A stretch of DNA of 64,000 nt, taken from positions 1,443,984 to 1,507,983 of the forward strand of contig NC_092564.1 in NCBI RefSeq assembly GCF_037975245.1, given 5' to 3'. The notes beneath the pieces are model-generated. The model was given only the letters and a program-made list of their open reading frames with translations. It did not search any database and was not told where the DNA came from. Positions 1 to 25,770 of the stretch are shown piece by piece. The position numbers and the translations under genes were made by a program. Source of the stretch: Apostichopus japonicus (lineage: Eukaryota > Echinodermata > Holothuroidea > Aspidochirotida > Stichopodidae). Each line of letters opens with the position of its first letter. The stretch's first letter is position 1.

Positions 1-430
1 ACCCCCGATGACCCCCTAAATGACATTTGACCTCAATTTTCCGAACACCCCTCGTAACTCTCATCCTGAGGAACGTTGTGACCAAGTTTCATTATAACTG
101 GCCATACACTGTACGAACAGGAGCAATTTGAAAATATAGGGCCGCGGCCCGGGCCACAAAAGACCCCAAGTTGATCTTTGATCTCAAATTCATGAACACC
201 CTGAAGGTAAAACTTCCATAGTACTATCGTGACAAACCCTCAACATTGTACCTTGGAATCTGTAGGAGAAGAAGCATTTTGCGTATTTCCACAAAATGGC
301 CCATTACGGCCCACATGTGACCTTTGACCCCAAATTTTGGACCATCTCTGATGGCCCTATACCCAATGGTCCTTGTGTCCAAGTTTCATGAAATTCCATC
401 AAACACTGTGCGAGTGGGAGCGGTTTTACC
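1..430. repeat. degenerate 'gacctttgacc' dispersed repeat
   Basis: Several diverged units with the words 'tgacctttgacccc', 'aagtttcatgaaa' and 'ggcccattacggccc'. The same vocabulary occurs at 35440-36370. Noncoding; probably a dispersed repeat family. It lies in the last visible CDK4/6 intron. Confidence 0.5.
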
Positions 431-437
431 AATTGTT

Positions 438-720
438 GACGGATAGAGTGATAGAGTGATAGAATGATAGAGTGATAGAGGCCGCACTGTAACAATAGCT
501 CACACCAGCATGCTGGTATGAGCTAAAAACTGAAGACACAAACACTCTGACCCGATTACAATGCTTAAAGTGCTTGTCCAAAGCATTCTTAAACCCATTC
601 ACACTACTTGCAAACTGTACAACTTTCTCAGGCAAACCTTTCCACTCATTCACAACCCTATTAGAAAATAAGTTATGCCGAATATTATCCATAGCTAGCG
701 CATGACTCATTAAAGTCTCT
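438..720 (-). pseudogene. non-LTR retrotransposon C-terminal relic with 8-bp microsatellite tail
   Basis: On the minus strand a short open stretch reads RHNLFSNRVVNEWKGLPEKV, then VNGFKNALDKHFKHCNR. This is the typical end of a LINE ORF2 (FS.RVV..WN.LP..VV...SVN.FK..LD.H). It is followed by a 3' run of 'ctatcact' units (438-482). Only the tail of the element is present, as expected for 5'-truncated LINE copies. A second diverged copy of the same family lies at 44860-45140. Confidence 0.75.
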
Positions 721-2495
721 ACATAAATAGTGGTTGCTTAGCTGCAGCTAGCAATAATAACAATAGAGTGCAGTAACTGTTATTTCAACTACCTTAGAGT
801 CACAAAGACAAATATCACTTTATCTGGATTTTAGAACTTCCAGTAAATTTATAATCTTTTTGCACTGTTCAAACTCTGGTCAGTTAGACTTATCCAGATG
901 TAACCAATCAAGCATAAATTCAGTTTGTGGCCTATTGTATGTTCAATACAATGGCAAGCATAATGGATAGAATACCTAAACTAAGTATCATTGTTCAATA
1001 TTAACAGCTAGGTAGCTTATGATATGATGAGGCAATATACCAACTCAAGGGGAAACATACTGCTATTAATGATTTCCTTACAGATCAATTAAATGTGAAA
1101 CAGATGTGAATAAATTTTAGTCACAAAGAAAAACAAAACCTTGTCAAATAAGTCAATAGCGCCATCATTCCTATGGATCACATGAATGCATCATAGTACA
1201 TAGTCGACTCTTTAGAGCTGAGCACAGAAAAATAGAAAATATCTAAAAAACAATTTTTACCAACAACTTCGTTCTCTTAGATTATGTTTTAGAAAGATCA
1301 AGATCATCTGCTGGCCGATGTCTACATTTTTTGGAATATCTTTGAGAGACTATTCACTCAATGCAGTACATTTCGTCATTTAGTAATGACTGGTGTAAAC
1401 AAAAGTAAGTAGGAAGTAAGCAGTCAATGGTGAGTATACAAGGAAACTATTATTACTGTAACGAACACATTCACTGTTATTGCAATCATAGTTCGTCACA
1501 AGATCATATCAATATTCCCACATACGAAATGCTTCTTGCTTGCCCAGGCATTTCTGCTTTGAAAATGAGATTAGGGATGGGGAAGGTGAAGTCAGTTATA
1601 TAGCTTGATATGTGCTGGACAGTGCTTGCCCCTGTGAAGTTACTTAGCTGTCAAGTTTTCGACCAGTTCTTGTTGAAACACAATCAAGAGACTTACTAGT
1701 GCATAATCCCTATCATTAGGTCAGATAATAATCGTAGGATGATAAGAATGTTAGAATGATACATGTTTGGACCATCCTTGACCCCAGCATGACTGATCTG
1801 AGCAAAATCTCATTAGAACCAGTGTATTCATGAATTAAACGATTAGTTTCATTGTAACTGACATTGACAGACATGAAGTAAAAATATCTACTTCCTCTAC
1901 GTTGCAATAATGAAATATAAGATTTCAATGCAACGCTTTTTTGCAGGTATATCTCTCTGTGGGAATAATCTGCTTAACGTATTCTCAAACTAGTAAAGGA
2001 TAATCAGACACAAGAAAGAAAATTCCAGCTTTGTTCATTCCTCATGTACATGAATGAAAACTATCCTATAGTTGGTATGATTCATGTGACTGTGTGACAT
2101 AATCAGCAAACGCACATAGCCTGTTAAATACCTAGGTACAGTAAGTGTGCATTGCATACAATCTAGATATGATACAGCATGTACGTTAGAACAACCGTCA
2201 TCGCTAATGCAACATCGAGTTCAGCAGTTTATGTGTGGTTTCTCTGAAGTAAGTATCTAAATTTCTGACATAATTTTCAAATGATTCTAAAGTTTTTGAA
2301 GACATGTCCTATATTGAATCATATTAGGTCTACTGGCAATTGCACGATTGTGTAGTAAACCTACTGGAGGCATAGGCACTGTTGCTATGGTAGGCTAGTA
2401 GTGACAGGGTACGTATGCTAAGATGTGAGACACTGAGAGAGACATGCTGCTTGTCGTTTGTCGGTGTCATAGTAAACCTAGGCTAGGCTGTTGTA
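721..2495. other. CDK4/6 intron 5, no feature seen
   Basis: AT-rich sequence. I looked for the next CDK exon (expected to begin VIG.P...EWP) on the minus strand and did not find it. Confidence 0.4.
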
Positions 2496-2520
2496 TCACA
2501 GTTGATTTCTACAAGAAGGT

Positions 2521-3428
2521 GACTGTATTCTCTCTACACAACCACAAGTAGATTGATAGACATTCTTAAATAGATACTGGACTACACAACCACAAGTAGA
2601 TTGATTGGCATTCTTAAATAGATACTGGACTACACAACCACAAGTAGATTGATAGGCATTCTTAAATAGATACTGGACTACACAACAACAAGTAGATTGA
2701 TTGGCATTCTTAAATAGATACTGGACTACACAACCACAAGTAGATTGATAGGCATTCTTAAATAGATACTGGACTACACAACAACAAGTAGATTGATTGG
2801 CATTCTTAAATAGATACTGGACTACACAACCACAAGTAGATTGATAGGCATTCTTAAATAGATACTGGACTACACAACCACAAGTAGATTGATAGGCATT
2901 CTTAAATAGATACTGGACTACACAACAACAAGTAGATTGATTGGCATTCTTAAATAGATACTGGACTACACAACCACAAGTAGATTGATAGGCATTCTTA
3001 AATAGATACTGGACTACACAACTACAAGTAGATTGATAGGCATTCTTAAATAGATACTGGACTACACAACCACAAGTAGATTGATAGGCATTCTTATATA
3101 GATACTGGACTACACAACCACAATTAGATTGATAGGCATTCTTAAATAGATACTGGACTACACAACCACAAGTAGATTGATTGGCATTCTTAAATAGATA
3201 CTGGACTACACAACTACAAGTAGATTGATAGGCATTCTTAAATAGATACTGGACTACACAACCACAGGTAGATTGATAGGCATTCTTAAATAGATACTGG
3301 ACTACACAACCACAAGTAGATTGATAGGCATTCTTAAATAGATACTGGACTACACAACCACAAGTAGATTGATAGACATTCTTAAATAGATACTGGACTA
3401 CACAACCACAAGTAGATTGATAGGCATT
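2521..3428. repeat. 48-bp minisatellite, 19 copies
   Basis: Unit begins 'actacacaaccacaagtaga' and is 48 bp, phased by 'caagtagatt' every 48 bases from 2543 to 3407. Copies differ at a few positions (gattgatagg/gattgattgg; cacaag/aacaag/tacaag). Because 48 is divisible by three, the minus strand stays open for 323 codons as a 16-residue repeat. Probably noncoding, inside the last visible CDK4/6 intron. Confidence 0.95.
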
Positions 3429-3654
3429 CCTTGCAAATTCTAGAAGACCTGCTACAGCTGCATGCATTTCAAAAGAAATTATGTTATTATCATTATATTA
3501 TGGAAAGGGCAATGCACAGAAAGAAGTGATATTAGTGATTTGTTCCAGCACCAGAAATACATGAAGACAGCTAGTGTACAGATGAATATCTCTGTCATGT
3601 ACACACCCAGGTGCTTTAATTCAGAATGCAGATTTGCAAGCAAGAGGAATTGGA

Positions 3655-3925
3655 CAGTGTGCCCGTGGTGGGTCTTTGGGGGAATAGTGTTCCCATAGTG
3701 GGTATTGGGAATAGTGTTCCCGTAGTGGGTCAACGGGGAATAGTGTTCCCGTAGTGGGTCATTGGGGCATAGTATTCCCTTAGTGGGTCATTGGAGGAAT
3801 AGTGTTCCCGTAGTGGGTCATTGGGGGTATAGTGTTCCTGCAGTGGGTCATCAGGGAATAGTCTTCCCGTAGTGGGTCATTGGGGGCATAGTGCTCCCAT
3901 CGTGAGTCATTGGGGGCATAATGCT
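3655..3925. repeat. about 30-bp minisatellite, about 9 copies
   Basis: Unit 'gaatagtgttcccgtagtgg' plus 'gtcattgggg', repeated with small indels. Noncoding. Confidence 0.85.
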
Positions 3926-4269
3926 AAATGCTACCAAGTTTGGCAGGTTAGGTTGATGGCAAAGTGCAAGAGTTGATTGCAGACAGGTTAGAGAGGAATG
4001 AAGTATATCCAAACATTGGCTAAATCACTAAGATAAGCTTTGATGTGTTTCTTGAATGGAAGTACATGCCAATCTAGGTATCAATTGATTTTCTAAAGTT
4101 AAACAGTTAAGACCCAATCTGATGGCTATTACCATAATCTAGTGAATGCTAGTCATGCTCTGACAAAACCTACCGAGTTTGAAACAGTGTGATCAAAACG
4201 AAACCAAAAGATAAACATGACTTCTGAGAAATCAAGTCCCCAGATGGATGTTTTAATGCTTATACTCAC

Positions 4270-16942
<12,673 letters not shown>

Positions 16943-19900
16943 GGTAGTATTCCCAATGTTACTTTACCCAGGTCATCATTCTTTCAAGGAGACAGACAGA
17001 AATATTGGGGGAAAATTATTCAAAATTCTTTCAAACAGAATTCCTCAAAAGCAACAGCAAAATATTGTTCACATTGCAAGATATATTGATGTGAAATTTT
17101 TATTTCTGCTGACTATCAGCTTGTGAACATTCATAGTGCACATGGGGATCTTTGTGTCCCTATATTTATGTTCATATATTCTTAGTAAGAAGAAACATCA
17201 GTTTCTTGGAAACAAGTAGTTATATGATTGCACAATTGATCAAAGTAAGAAGTCTGTAATTACAGACTTTATGACACAATACATACACACCACCCACTGA
17301 TATTCTGTTGCTACAATTTATATTTGTACATTTTTTAACCTTCCCAGCCTCTGTCCTGAATTCAAATCTCTAAGTTGCTATAAAAGTGTCATTAGAATAG
17401 AGATTTGATCTGGAGCCCTGTCATTGATACCAAAAAGAAAAACTGGTCAAAGTTTCAGTAATAATCATAAGAAGGAATATGCATGCTGATGAATGAATAC
17501 TGAAAAACTGAACTTGGTATTCCCACAAGAGTGAAAGATGTTGATAACAATATTTGCTTTTTGAATTGATTTTCGATCGTCTCTTATAGGAGAAGATGTC
17601 TTGTTGATAACAATGATGTCAATCTAATGTTCTCCTTCACAGATCGTAACATAGGGCAGAGAACATGTCGATCACACAGAAGCATTCATACCTTTTTTCT
17701 TGATGACTCAAGGTGAACCCAAACCGGGCCAAGATATCCTTCAGTTTTCCGCAGGTACTCTTTTTGATACTCCGAGGTTTGTGTACAAAGTAAATCTACT
17801 TAATGGTCCTAATGAAAGACTGCATTCACGTCACTGTCCCTGTACCAAAAAGAGTTTTTAAGCAGAGCACAAGAGGGTAACCTCACCATAAATAACAACA
17901 TTCCTTTGAAACTCTTCTTTATATACTAGTTTAAGTTTCACAGTTACATAACTTTTCCGTCCAAAAACATAAAAAGAGAAATGCTGATGCAAAAATTTAT
18001 CTTAAAAAGTGGTGAAACTATGATCAATGCCGACAGACTGAAACAAATATTCCACTCGTGGTTCTACTTTTACTTTCATATTAATGTAAATACTCATACA
18101 CATAACAAACAGGATTCATCTTAAAATTATGCCTCATGAATACCTTATTCTTTGTTACCACACTTTCCATTCCCACCCCCGACATTAACCAAAACAAGTA
18201 CAACCAACTATGAAACAGCCTGCTAAAGAAGGTAAGATACGTTGGCTGAGGTCTAGGCGGATCTCCTAACATCTTGCAGGCCAAGGCTTTGTGTGAAAGG
18301 TTGCTATGCTAACTGAGACCTGGTTTACACATGCACTCTGACATGACCTCAGTTCTTTGATTAAATGATTGAATTGTTGAAAGTGTGGATTTTATAATGA
18401 AATATCAACTCAGAAGAGAAATAATTATTGAATGAAAGCCGATGTTTTACTTCTGCACTAGATTCAGGTTGACAATTTTGTAAATAAAAATTGTTTGATT
18501 GTAATTTGATTTGATTTTTTTTTACTGAAAATTTATGTTTTTTTATTTCAACTGATGAACATTATGTAGTATTTTCCTCTCTCTCTAGAATCAGTTAAAT
18601 ATTTCTTATGAAAGTATAAGTCTGGCCTATCCTTAAAGTAAGTTATGATGTTTGCTGGGGCCATAAGCATTCTTTATCAAAATATGAAACAAGCTGTGAT
18701 TTCACTGTGATATGTACATTAACAATTCACTTTGCGCTTTATGTGTGTGAGAGATGTTACACTTTAACCACAACTAGCGGTGCTGTCTCCCATTTCCACT
18801 GTGGTGTGTACTACTTAGTTTGTTGGATATTACTGTAGGTACATGCAGAACTGGCATTTAGCGCCAATGTGTTTAATTGAATCACTTAGGCTAGTAAATG
18901 AATCGTTTACAAACGTTTACAAAAGAAAATATTTGCATGACATCAGATTTTTTTTCTACAAAGATCATGTGAGTTTATTCAAGATTTAATCAATGTGATT
19001 TTAAATCATTCAAATCATCAAAAAAGTCAAGTCTCGCAACAAATAAAGTTACATTAGTTTTAAACTGTTTTTAATTAACAACTTTAACCAATTAATATCA
19101 TTAAAATCATAAATTATTTTACGTTATGTACATTTTCAGTATCACTAGAATTTATAACACTGAGGTGAATTTATTAAACTGAACAGTCAACATAAATGCT
19201 ACTTTCACTACCAATTTCACTAACAATTTCACTAACAGTTCACTAACAATTCCTCCAAATGAAAATCTTCAAAACATCTTAGCAATGAAAGATCTTGTTC
19301 TGTAGATTTCAGAATATTTGTAGTCATTATACAACATTTGACATTCTGAATTCATACAAATGAAGTTGCCTGAAATCTATAAATTATAATTAAATAAACT
19401 AAAATTGAAGTACAAAAAGGCAATCATTTAAAGGACGACCGTAGAAACACAAATTAACATTGATATGTAATAGCAGTTAGCTAATTAATAAGAATGGACC
19501 ACCTACAATAGCTAGCTTATAGGCTATTAGGTCAGGGCCTTAGGATAACCCCCAATTCAACATAAATTAAAATAAATATCAAATTTACATGTTCTCAACT
19601 AAATATGAAGCATTACAGAACATACATATTGGTGTCTGTATCAAAAGATTAACATTAAGAATCAGGTCCAAACTAAGAGGATGAGGATATCATAAATATA
19701 ATCTTATAAGAACACTCCAAATATTGAGCATATTTCAAAGGTCATTTTCTTTAAACCTGAAACAGCTAGATAAATTACATTTACAAAACAAGTTTTTATT
19801 TGTTAGATTGTCCTATGAAACGTATGGAATTGGTTCCTGCAAAGCAATTTAGAACTATCTGAACCGATAACTCAGGCAGATCTATTTTAGCTTTGGATTG

Positions 19901-21650
19901 TTTTACTTTTTCTTTTGACATCAGAAAACCTTTAAGATCTTAGGAAAAGCCAGTAATGAAGACAAAGCTACAGCAGTAACATACTTCATTTCTCTTCCAT
20001 TGGCCCTGAAATATCAGTGGTATTTTACAAGTGCTGAGCTTCACAAGCAAAGTGTGAATACCAAAACCAAACACAACAAAAAAGAAAAAATTATGCGCTG
20101 GTCAATTTAACTCCATTGAATTGAACATAATTTGAACTATTGATGATTTAAGTAGTCATTATGAATCAAAATTATTCTATGTGCTTTTGTAACTTGGCAT
20201 GACCTAATTTACCGACCAACTGCAAATCTTTGGCATGGCTATTGAAGCACAGACTTACATCTATAGATACATGTTACCTTACTTACATGGCCCACTACAT
20301 CCCTTCTTATAATTTGCATAATCAACATGTTTATCCCAAGGAACAATTCACATGGATTATATTAAATGAGTTAAAAATGATATCCTTTGTTTCAATGCGA
20401 ATATAAATATAAGTACAATGATAAAGTTCTAGAATATATAATTTGGGATATCGTTCATTCTTTAAATTGGACACAAAGAAACAACAGTGAAGGTTGACAA
20501 TAGTAAGCAATAAGACAAAAAGTTCTTAGGCTAGGCTTAATTTATTATAGTGATGATATGGATATACACTAGCTAAGCGGCCGCGAATTTATATAATCGT
20601 TTGACATCACTTTTGTGAAAAACACATTAAGAATTTCCTAAAGTGCGCCATATTGGTACCGTGTCATAATATGTCCCACTACTAATACAATGTCAATAGC
20701 CTACCACGGTACCACTACCACTACCAGAATCAGGTCAATACAGTAACAGTTCTACCAATTGTACCACCCTGAAGCTAGTATCCCGGTTACAAAATCCAAA
20801 CAATGGTCTGGCAAGTGACATGAACAAGCGAAAAGTTAGAGTGTATTTACTCAGTTGTCGACAACAATGATTCATTTAATCATGAAATACAGTGAGTTAA
20901 ACCATTTTTATGCAACTAAAGATTTACGATTCTATCATACCTACGATAAACAAGCTTTTGGAAGCATGATGAAAAAGATTAACAGTAGTGCAAAAAATAG
21001 CGCTGATCTTGAGTGTGCATAGGTGGTTGCATATAACTTATATTACCACTATTCCACTGGAATTACTACTTCTCTTTGTCTCCGACAAACCGAAACTGCG
21101 GAAGATAAAAATCATCTGAACAAAAGCCTGCCCGTCCAGGATTTGACGCATAGCAACCACGTGAGGTTGGAATTTCTCTCAACATAGCCACGTGATGACC
21201 AGGCAAATCCGGGATTGTCTTTACATGTGTAGGTGGTAGGCCTTATCAGAAACTATGTCATGCTTGATGGTATATAACGGGAAATATGTTTGAGACAAAA
21301 GTAAGTTATTCTGCTTCTTATATATTTGTTTCATACTTGTTTTGTAATTCACAGAGAGACAGATAGGTACGATGGAGGATGGAATCACGGCAAGCCAGTT
21401 GAAAACTGGCTGAAATAAGATCGATTTGGAATAATCATAAACTCCCGCAAAAAAGGTCATTGTCAAAAGTATCCAGTTACATTGGACAGACATATGGCTA
21501 CATAATTCGCTGAGAAATCGACCAATGTCACATAAGCTAGTGGGTACTAACACTGATGGACGACCTGCAGGACGTGGTGTCGCCGCTAAGTTATCTCGTT
21601 CCAAACTCTGAGCATTATCTCTACAAAGCCGACGGTGATAGTGTTTTGCC
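16943..21650. other. CDK4/6 upstream region
   Basis: Probable 5' UTR and promoter side of CDK4/6. No further coding exon found. A CpG-containing stretch with two CACGTG boxes lies at 21155-21195. The rest is AT-rich with no repeat structure that I could see. Confidence 0.3.
21155..21195. promoter_or_regulatory. paired CACGTG E-boxes
   Basis: Two CACGTG boxes 30 bases apart ('accacgtgaggttgg' and 'gccacgtgatgacc'), next to 'gcatagcaacc'. CACGTG is the Myc/Max/USF site. It is about 4.2 kb upstream of the CDK4/6 ATG; whether it serves that gene is unknown. Confidence 0.25.
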
Positions 21651-21669
21651 CTGGTTAATAGAATATATG

Positions 21670-21893
21670 CAATTGGTATCTTTTTTAGCCTTATCCAAGG
21701 CTCTTGCACAAACTATATAAACACTTAGACGACTGAAGAGTAAAATACTTCACTGGATTAGCGAATATTTTATAAAGTTTTCGTTCGCAAAATGCCACCG
21801 AAATTGCTCTAAACAATGTTGTCATGTGGGATTCCCGCAAGGATCTATTTTAATTTATTTTCTACAAGAATATCATCATTGTATCATCTATAA
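21670..21893 (+). pseudogene. reverse-transcriptase fragment of a LINE
   Basis: One plus-strand frame reads VSFLALSKALAQTI, stop, LRRLKSKILHWISEYF, then HVGFPQGSIL. This matches reverse-transcriptase motif A (vFLDLSKAFDtv) and motif B (GVPQGSIL) in order and at normal spacing. The catalytic aspartate of motif A is gone, there is an internal stop, and the YADD region is missing. It is a dead fragment. Confidence 0.7.
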
Positions 21894-22479
21894 GATGTTA
21901 CATTTTACAATGTTTTCAGTACGTTCATTTTAGAAATGTTAAATTTAGGACTGTTCATAAATAGTCTTGTAAACAATTAACTCACTGCGGCTATTGATTA
22001 TCCTATTGTTTATAATGTTGACATTAGAATCACACAATGAGCTCTTAGTATAACTATATACAGTCGCTTAAGCATAGAACCGAGCATAACTTAAGAAGAA
22101 GAAAAAACGTCAAATGTTGTGAGTTGATAGGCTATGTGGAATTCCGTTACCAAATAAAATTAAAAAATCCCATAAATAAATTATTTCATGAAAAATATTA
22201 CATGTTTTATAAATAATCACAGCTAGGTCTGATTTGTCATTGAATTTATTGTCTTTTCCTTCTTCTTTTGTTGTTTAATCCGTCCAAAATTGGAGCCGAA
22301 TCCAATGTGGTCTTACACCCCATTAAACTGATTATGAATATGTAAACATAATCGAAGGACAAATAGACAAATTCGATACCTCTGAGTCTCCCTTGCGTCT
22401 ACATTTCCCAGATTTGGATAATATTTAGATAAACATGATACAGCGGACCCCCACCCACACACACACCTGGGATGTGCAA
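21894..22479. other. intergenic, nothing recognised
   Basis: AT-rich sequence following the reverse-transcriptase relic. No LINE 3' motif or gene recognised. Confidence 0.3.
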
Positions 22480-22960
22480 GACATTCCGCTGAAATTGAAT
22501 TAAGTGTCAGAGATGCATTTTTGTACTTGAAGATCGCTCCAAGAAAACATCACATATTGCAACCGCAGCAGCGCGGACCGGGTAACCAGGATCTCATTTA
22601 GGGCTTGGAATACATCCCTTAGAAATGTAATTCCCCTTTCTGACAAGTGATTTGTTTGCATTAAAGTCGCTACGAGAGAACAAGAAACATTTCCAAATGC
22701 TATTACGGGGCTTTGCCCCTGGACCCAGGAATTCAAATACATTCCAGAGAAATTGAATTCCTCTCTCACATGTAATTGTGTTTTCAACTCTCTACCAGAG
22801 AGCGAGAAATATATTTTAAATAAAATTCAGCTACCGGGACTTTCCCCCTGCCCCCCCCCCCCCCGTCATGCACAATGGCTTTTAAATACGTTCCAGAGAA
22901 AGTGAATTCCTCTTTCTCTCGCTTTAAACTCGCTTCCAGCCAATAACAGTGCACAGATGA
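22480..22960. repeat. diverged 130-150 bp tandem repeat
   Basis: Four related units share 'attcaaatac.ttccagagaaa', 'tgaattcctctctc' and 'gagagcgagaaa'-like words, beginning near 22485, 22600, 22725 and 22870. The last two are most alike. A poly-C run (22850-22864) separates them. Confidence 0.55.
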
Positions 22961-22999
22961 ATATTATAAAACAAGATGCTGCTTTTGTTGTACACTTGA

Positions 23000-23820
23000 G
23001 TCGAGTCTCACAAAATCGCTCTTTTCCACCTCCCCACTCCATTGAACAATAGTGAATGTACGCCCCCTGTTCCACTGCACCACTGATTTGATAACTGAGT
23101 TGAATATAAGGCAGTTTGCGTTAGATTTACTGTTCTGTGGTCAGCTGTACCGACAGGAAACACAGTAAACTTAACGGATTTAGAAGATTTAGCATTGACG
23201 TTTCATGTTAGCAACATAAGTTAGCAACATTAACATTTTCAATCAGGGATTTGAACCATCTAAGTGGTAGCTAAGAAGTCCCTGCTTGAAGTTAGATGTA
23301 CAATTCAAGGTTGTGTTCAGAACACTCTTTCCCACTCACTATATTATAAAGGCTATATGCAACAATGTTATGCAAAACGGGATAAAATCAATATTTGAAG
23401 AGTATATATACTTACCGCTGTTACTCCGATAACCAATTGGCCGAGTATCGTGGTGTCACTCTTTATCTCTCCGAGCAAGATGAAAAATACGATATGTGTT
23501 TTCATCTATAACAATGATTCTGTGTAACAACTTTTATTTGACAGAGAAGAAGGTGTCACCCACATTCATGTGGGCTAAACATGAGTGGGTTTGGTGTGTG
23601 TATATGTGTTGGCATTGTGTAAATAATTCGGTAAATTACAATAAAGGTATTTCAAGAACTTGATATGCATCAACATGTTTATATTGTGTAAACGTTCGTG
23701 ATAGTTACATTGCGATCAAGCGATAACTTTTATAACACACTGGCATTTTGTAAGCACATATGCAGTATTCATCATAAGGTGAATGACACCCTTAGTCGCC
23801 CCTTACTAGATAATCTCACG
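23000..23820. other. intergenic
   Basis: A minus-strand frame at 23501-23412 reads MKTHIVFFILLGEIKS and ends at a perfect GTAAGT. It resembles a signal-peptide exon, but nothing convincing follows it. No other feature. Confidence 0.2.
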
Positions 23821-23825
23821 TTTAA

Positions 23826-24197
23826 AGGGTGTGAAGACTCGCGCAAAAAGAAACGTCTAATGCCGGTAATCTGACCTAGTTTCGAATGAGGTGTAACAGA
23901 AGTGTTAGACACCACCATCGATCCCAGAAAATACACACACACACAGCTTGCTACCATCGGTAATTAGACACTAGTGTACAGTCAGTACATACAGCTGCGG
24001 TCAATACCCACAACACAGTGTACAAACAATAGAGCGATGGACATCTCAGGTCCAGCTAAAGATAACAAGGTATCACGTTTCATTACTGTACTGTCTGCAT
24101 TTTGTAGCGACACGAACAAAACGTCACTTGCAAGCAACGGAAAGTGAACTTTTTCAGATGGCCACACGCGGTGTGCATGGGCGAGTCTTCAATGCCT
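23826..24197. mobile_element. TTAA-type MITE, copy 1
   Basis: About 372 bp with terminal inverted repeats AGGGTGTGAAGACTCGC and (reverse-complemented right end) AGGCATTGAAGACTCGC. It is flanked by TTAA on the left and a degenerate CTAA on the right. It is about 85% identical by eye to 46634-46988. No open frame. The TTAA target suggests piggyBac or Kolobok mobilisation. Confidence 0.8.
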
Positions 24198-24839
24198 CTA
24201 ACTCACGTGTTTACCTCGTTAACGTATACCCGCACCAGCGCATTAATGATAAACTTGCAGTATCGAAATTTCTCTATATAGAAATAATGTAAAATTGGTG
24301 ACATTTCTTTAGTCATGTAGAAACATCGACTTTTCTATCTCGGAATTCCGTACAAAAATGTCAACATTTCTAATTTTATAACTAATGTCCTTTCTGAGCC
24401 ACCGTACATGACCAAATCTTTGACATTCTGATGTACGTTTTATATGTGCAGGGTGTATTAATTTCTTTGGTACTGTACATTCTCTTCAATTTCGGTAGCA
24501 TATGCCCATAATTTCCCCGTTATCTTGCGAACTAACTAGACAAAGTAATTAAAGGTGGTCTCGTTAAGCCCCGTCGTTCTGATCAAGTACAGTAGCAGCT
24601 ATCTAAACGACAGCTCCGTGTTCACACCAAAGAACTATGGTGCACACCAAAGAACTATGGTGCACACGCTCATACACAGACACCCGCCCATGCACATTCG
24701 CCAGGCTGCAAATTCTTCCAGTTTTATAACAAACCAACGTTCGTAAATATGGGAACATGCGAGATGTCGAAATGCCGTGTTAGAATACCATGATATATCG
24801 ACAAAAAATACGTTTTCTGCCAAGTTACCGAAGTACGTT
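24198..24839. other. intergenic
   Basis: Contains a perfect 20-bp tandem duplication 'acaccaaagaactatggtgc' (about 24625-24665). No gene. Confidence 0.4.
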
Positions 24840-25770
24840 AACATGGCATCCCAACAGAACTACGTTTTCATGTTACCTACTTTAAAATAACTCGACATCA
24901 CGACAAAACTACACGTTTTGCCAAGTTATAGGAAGGGACTTAAAATAACTCGATACCTCGACCAAAAATTGATTTTGTAGAGATAACATGTGAGGGTAAT
25001 GAGGCAACACGACAAAGATTTGATTTTGTCGACTTACCAATGTAAGATAACTCGACATATATAAATTTGATTTCTCTCGAGTTACTTATATTGTGTCTTA
25101 TTCTTAACGACACGACAAAAAAAAAAAGAAGTTTTTTGTTGTTGTCAATGAACCGACTTTCGCAAGTACGGCAAAATTTGATAATCAGTTAGTTGAATAG
25201 AATGCACAACTCTTGTGATGACGTTCCATTTAGTGTCGGGTACGCCGAGCGTAGAAGCGTCATGTAAGTTGATGTTTTGATGATATGCAACAACTCATCA
25301 ATATGACAAGTAGTTGAAAATAGGCGTTTAGATGACATATTCTAAAATGTCAAAAATCTGAAACTTTATCTCTTGTCGACATGCATCAACCTCGTCAAAA
25401 TGCCCATAATCAGAAAATTCACATTTTAACGAGATCGTACCAAATCTGAAAATTATGTTTTGTCGAGATGCATTTCGACAAAACGTCAATTTTCAGATTT
25501 GTTTTGTAATTTTGACGAGTTAAAACTTATCGACAAAACGTCAAGTTTCTTTTCAAGTTTTTTTGTCACCACGTATGATGTAGTCAAAACGTAAAATTTC
25601 AGAGTTTCGACATTTTTGAAGATATAATGCATCACAGCATAATGTCAATTTTTTGGTTATTTTGACGATTTGGTATTGGTCGACAAAATGTCAATTTTCA
25701 GATTCTTCATTGTCATTTTGACGAAATTGTTGCATCCCATCAAAACGTCAATTGACACGTCTACGATTCC
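24840..25770. repeat. 'cgacaaaacgtc' motif field
   Basis: More than ten diverged copies, in both orientations, of 'cgacaaaacgtcaattttcag', 'tttgtcga' and 'aactcgaca'. The spacing is irregular (30-80 bases). The motif pairs with its inverse (for example 'gacgttttg' and 'caaaacgtc'), giving many possible hairpins. No coding frame. Confidence 0.6.

Noticed and set aside
2521-3428. CRISPR-like array
   Set aside because: Units are contiguous without unique spacers, and the DNA is animal; it is a minisatellite.
2496-3467. A 323-residue repetitive protein on the minus strand
   Set aside because: It is a translation of the 48-bp minisatellite; no start context, splice evidence or non-repeat coding sequence supports a gene.
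721-4269. Further CDK4/6 exons
   Set aside because: No minus-strand stretch resembling the next conserved segment was found; it probably lies outside the window.
21221-21709. A receptor-like (GPCR C-terminal) gene on the minus strand
   Set aside because: Faint resemblance to transmembrane segments 5-7, but key residues are missing and the frame overlaps a reverse-transcriptase relic on the other strand.
23412-23501. Signal-peptide exon MKTHIVFFILLGEIKS with donor GTAAGT
   Set aside because: No convincing downstream exon; a single short frame with one donor match can arise by chance.
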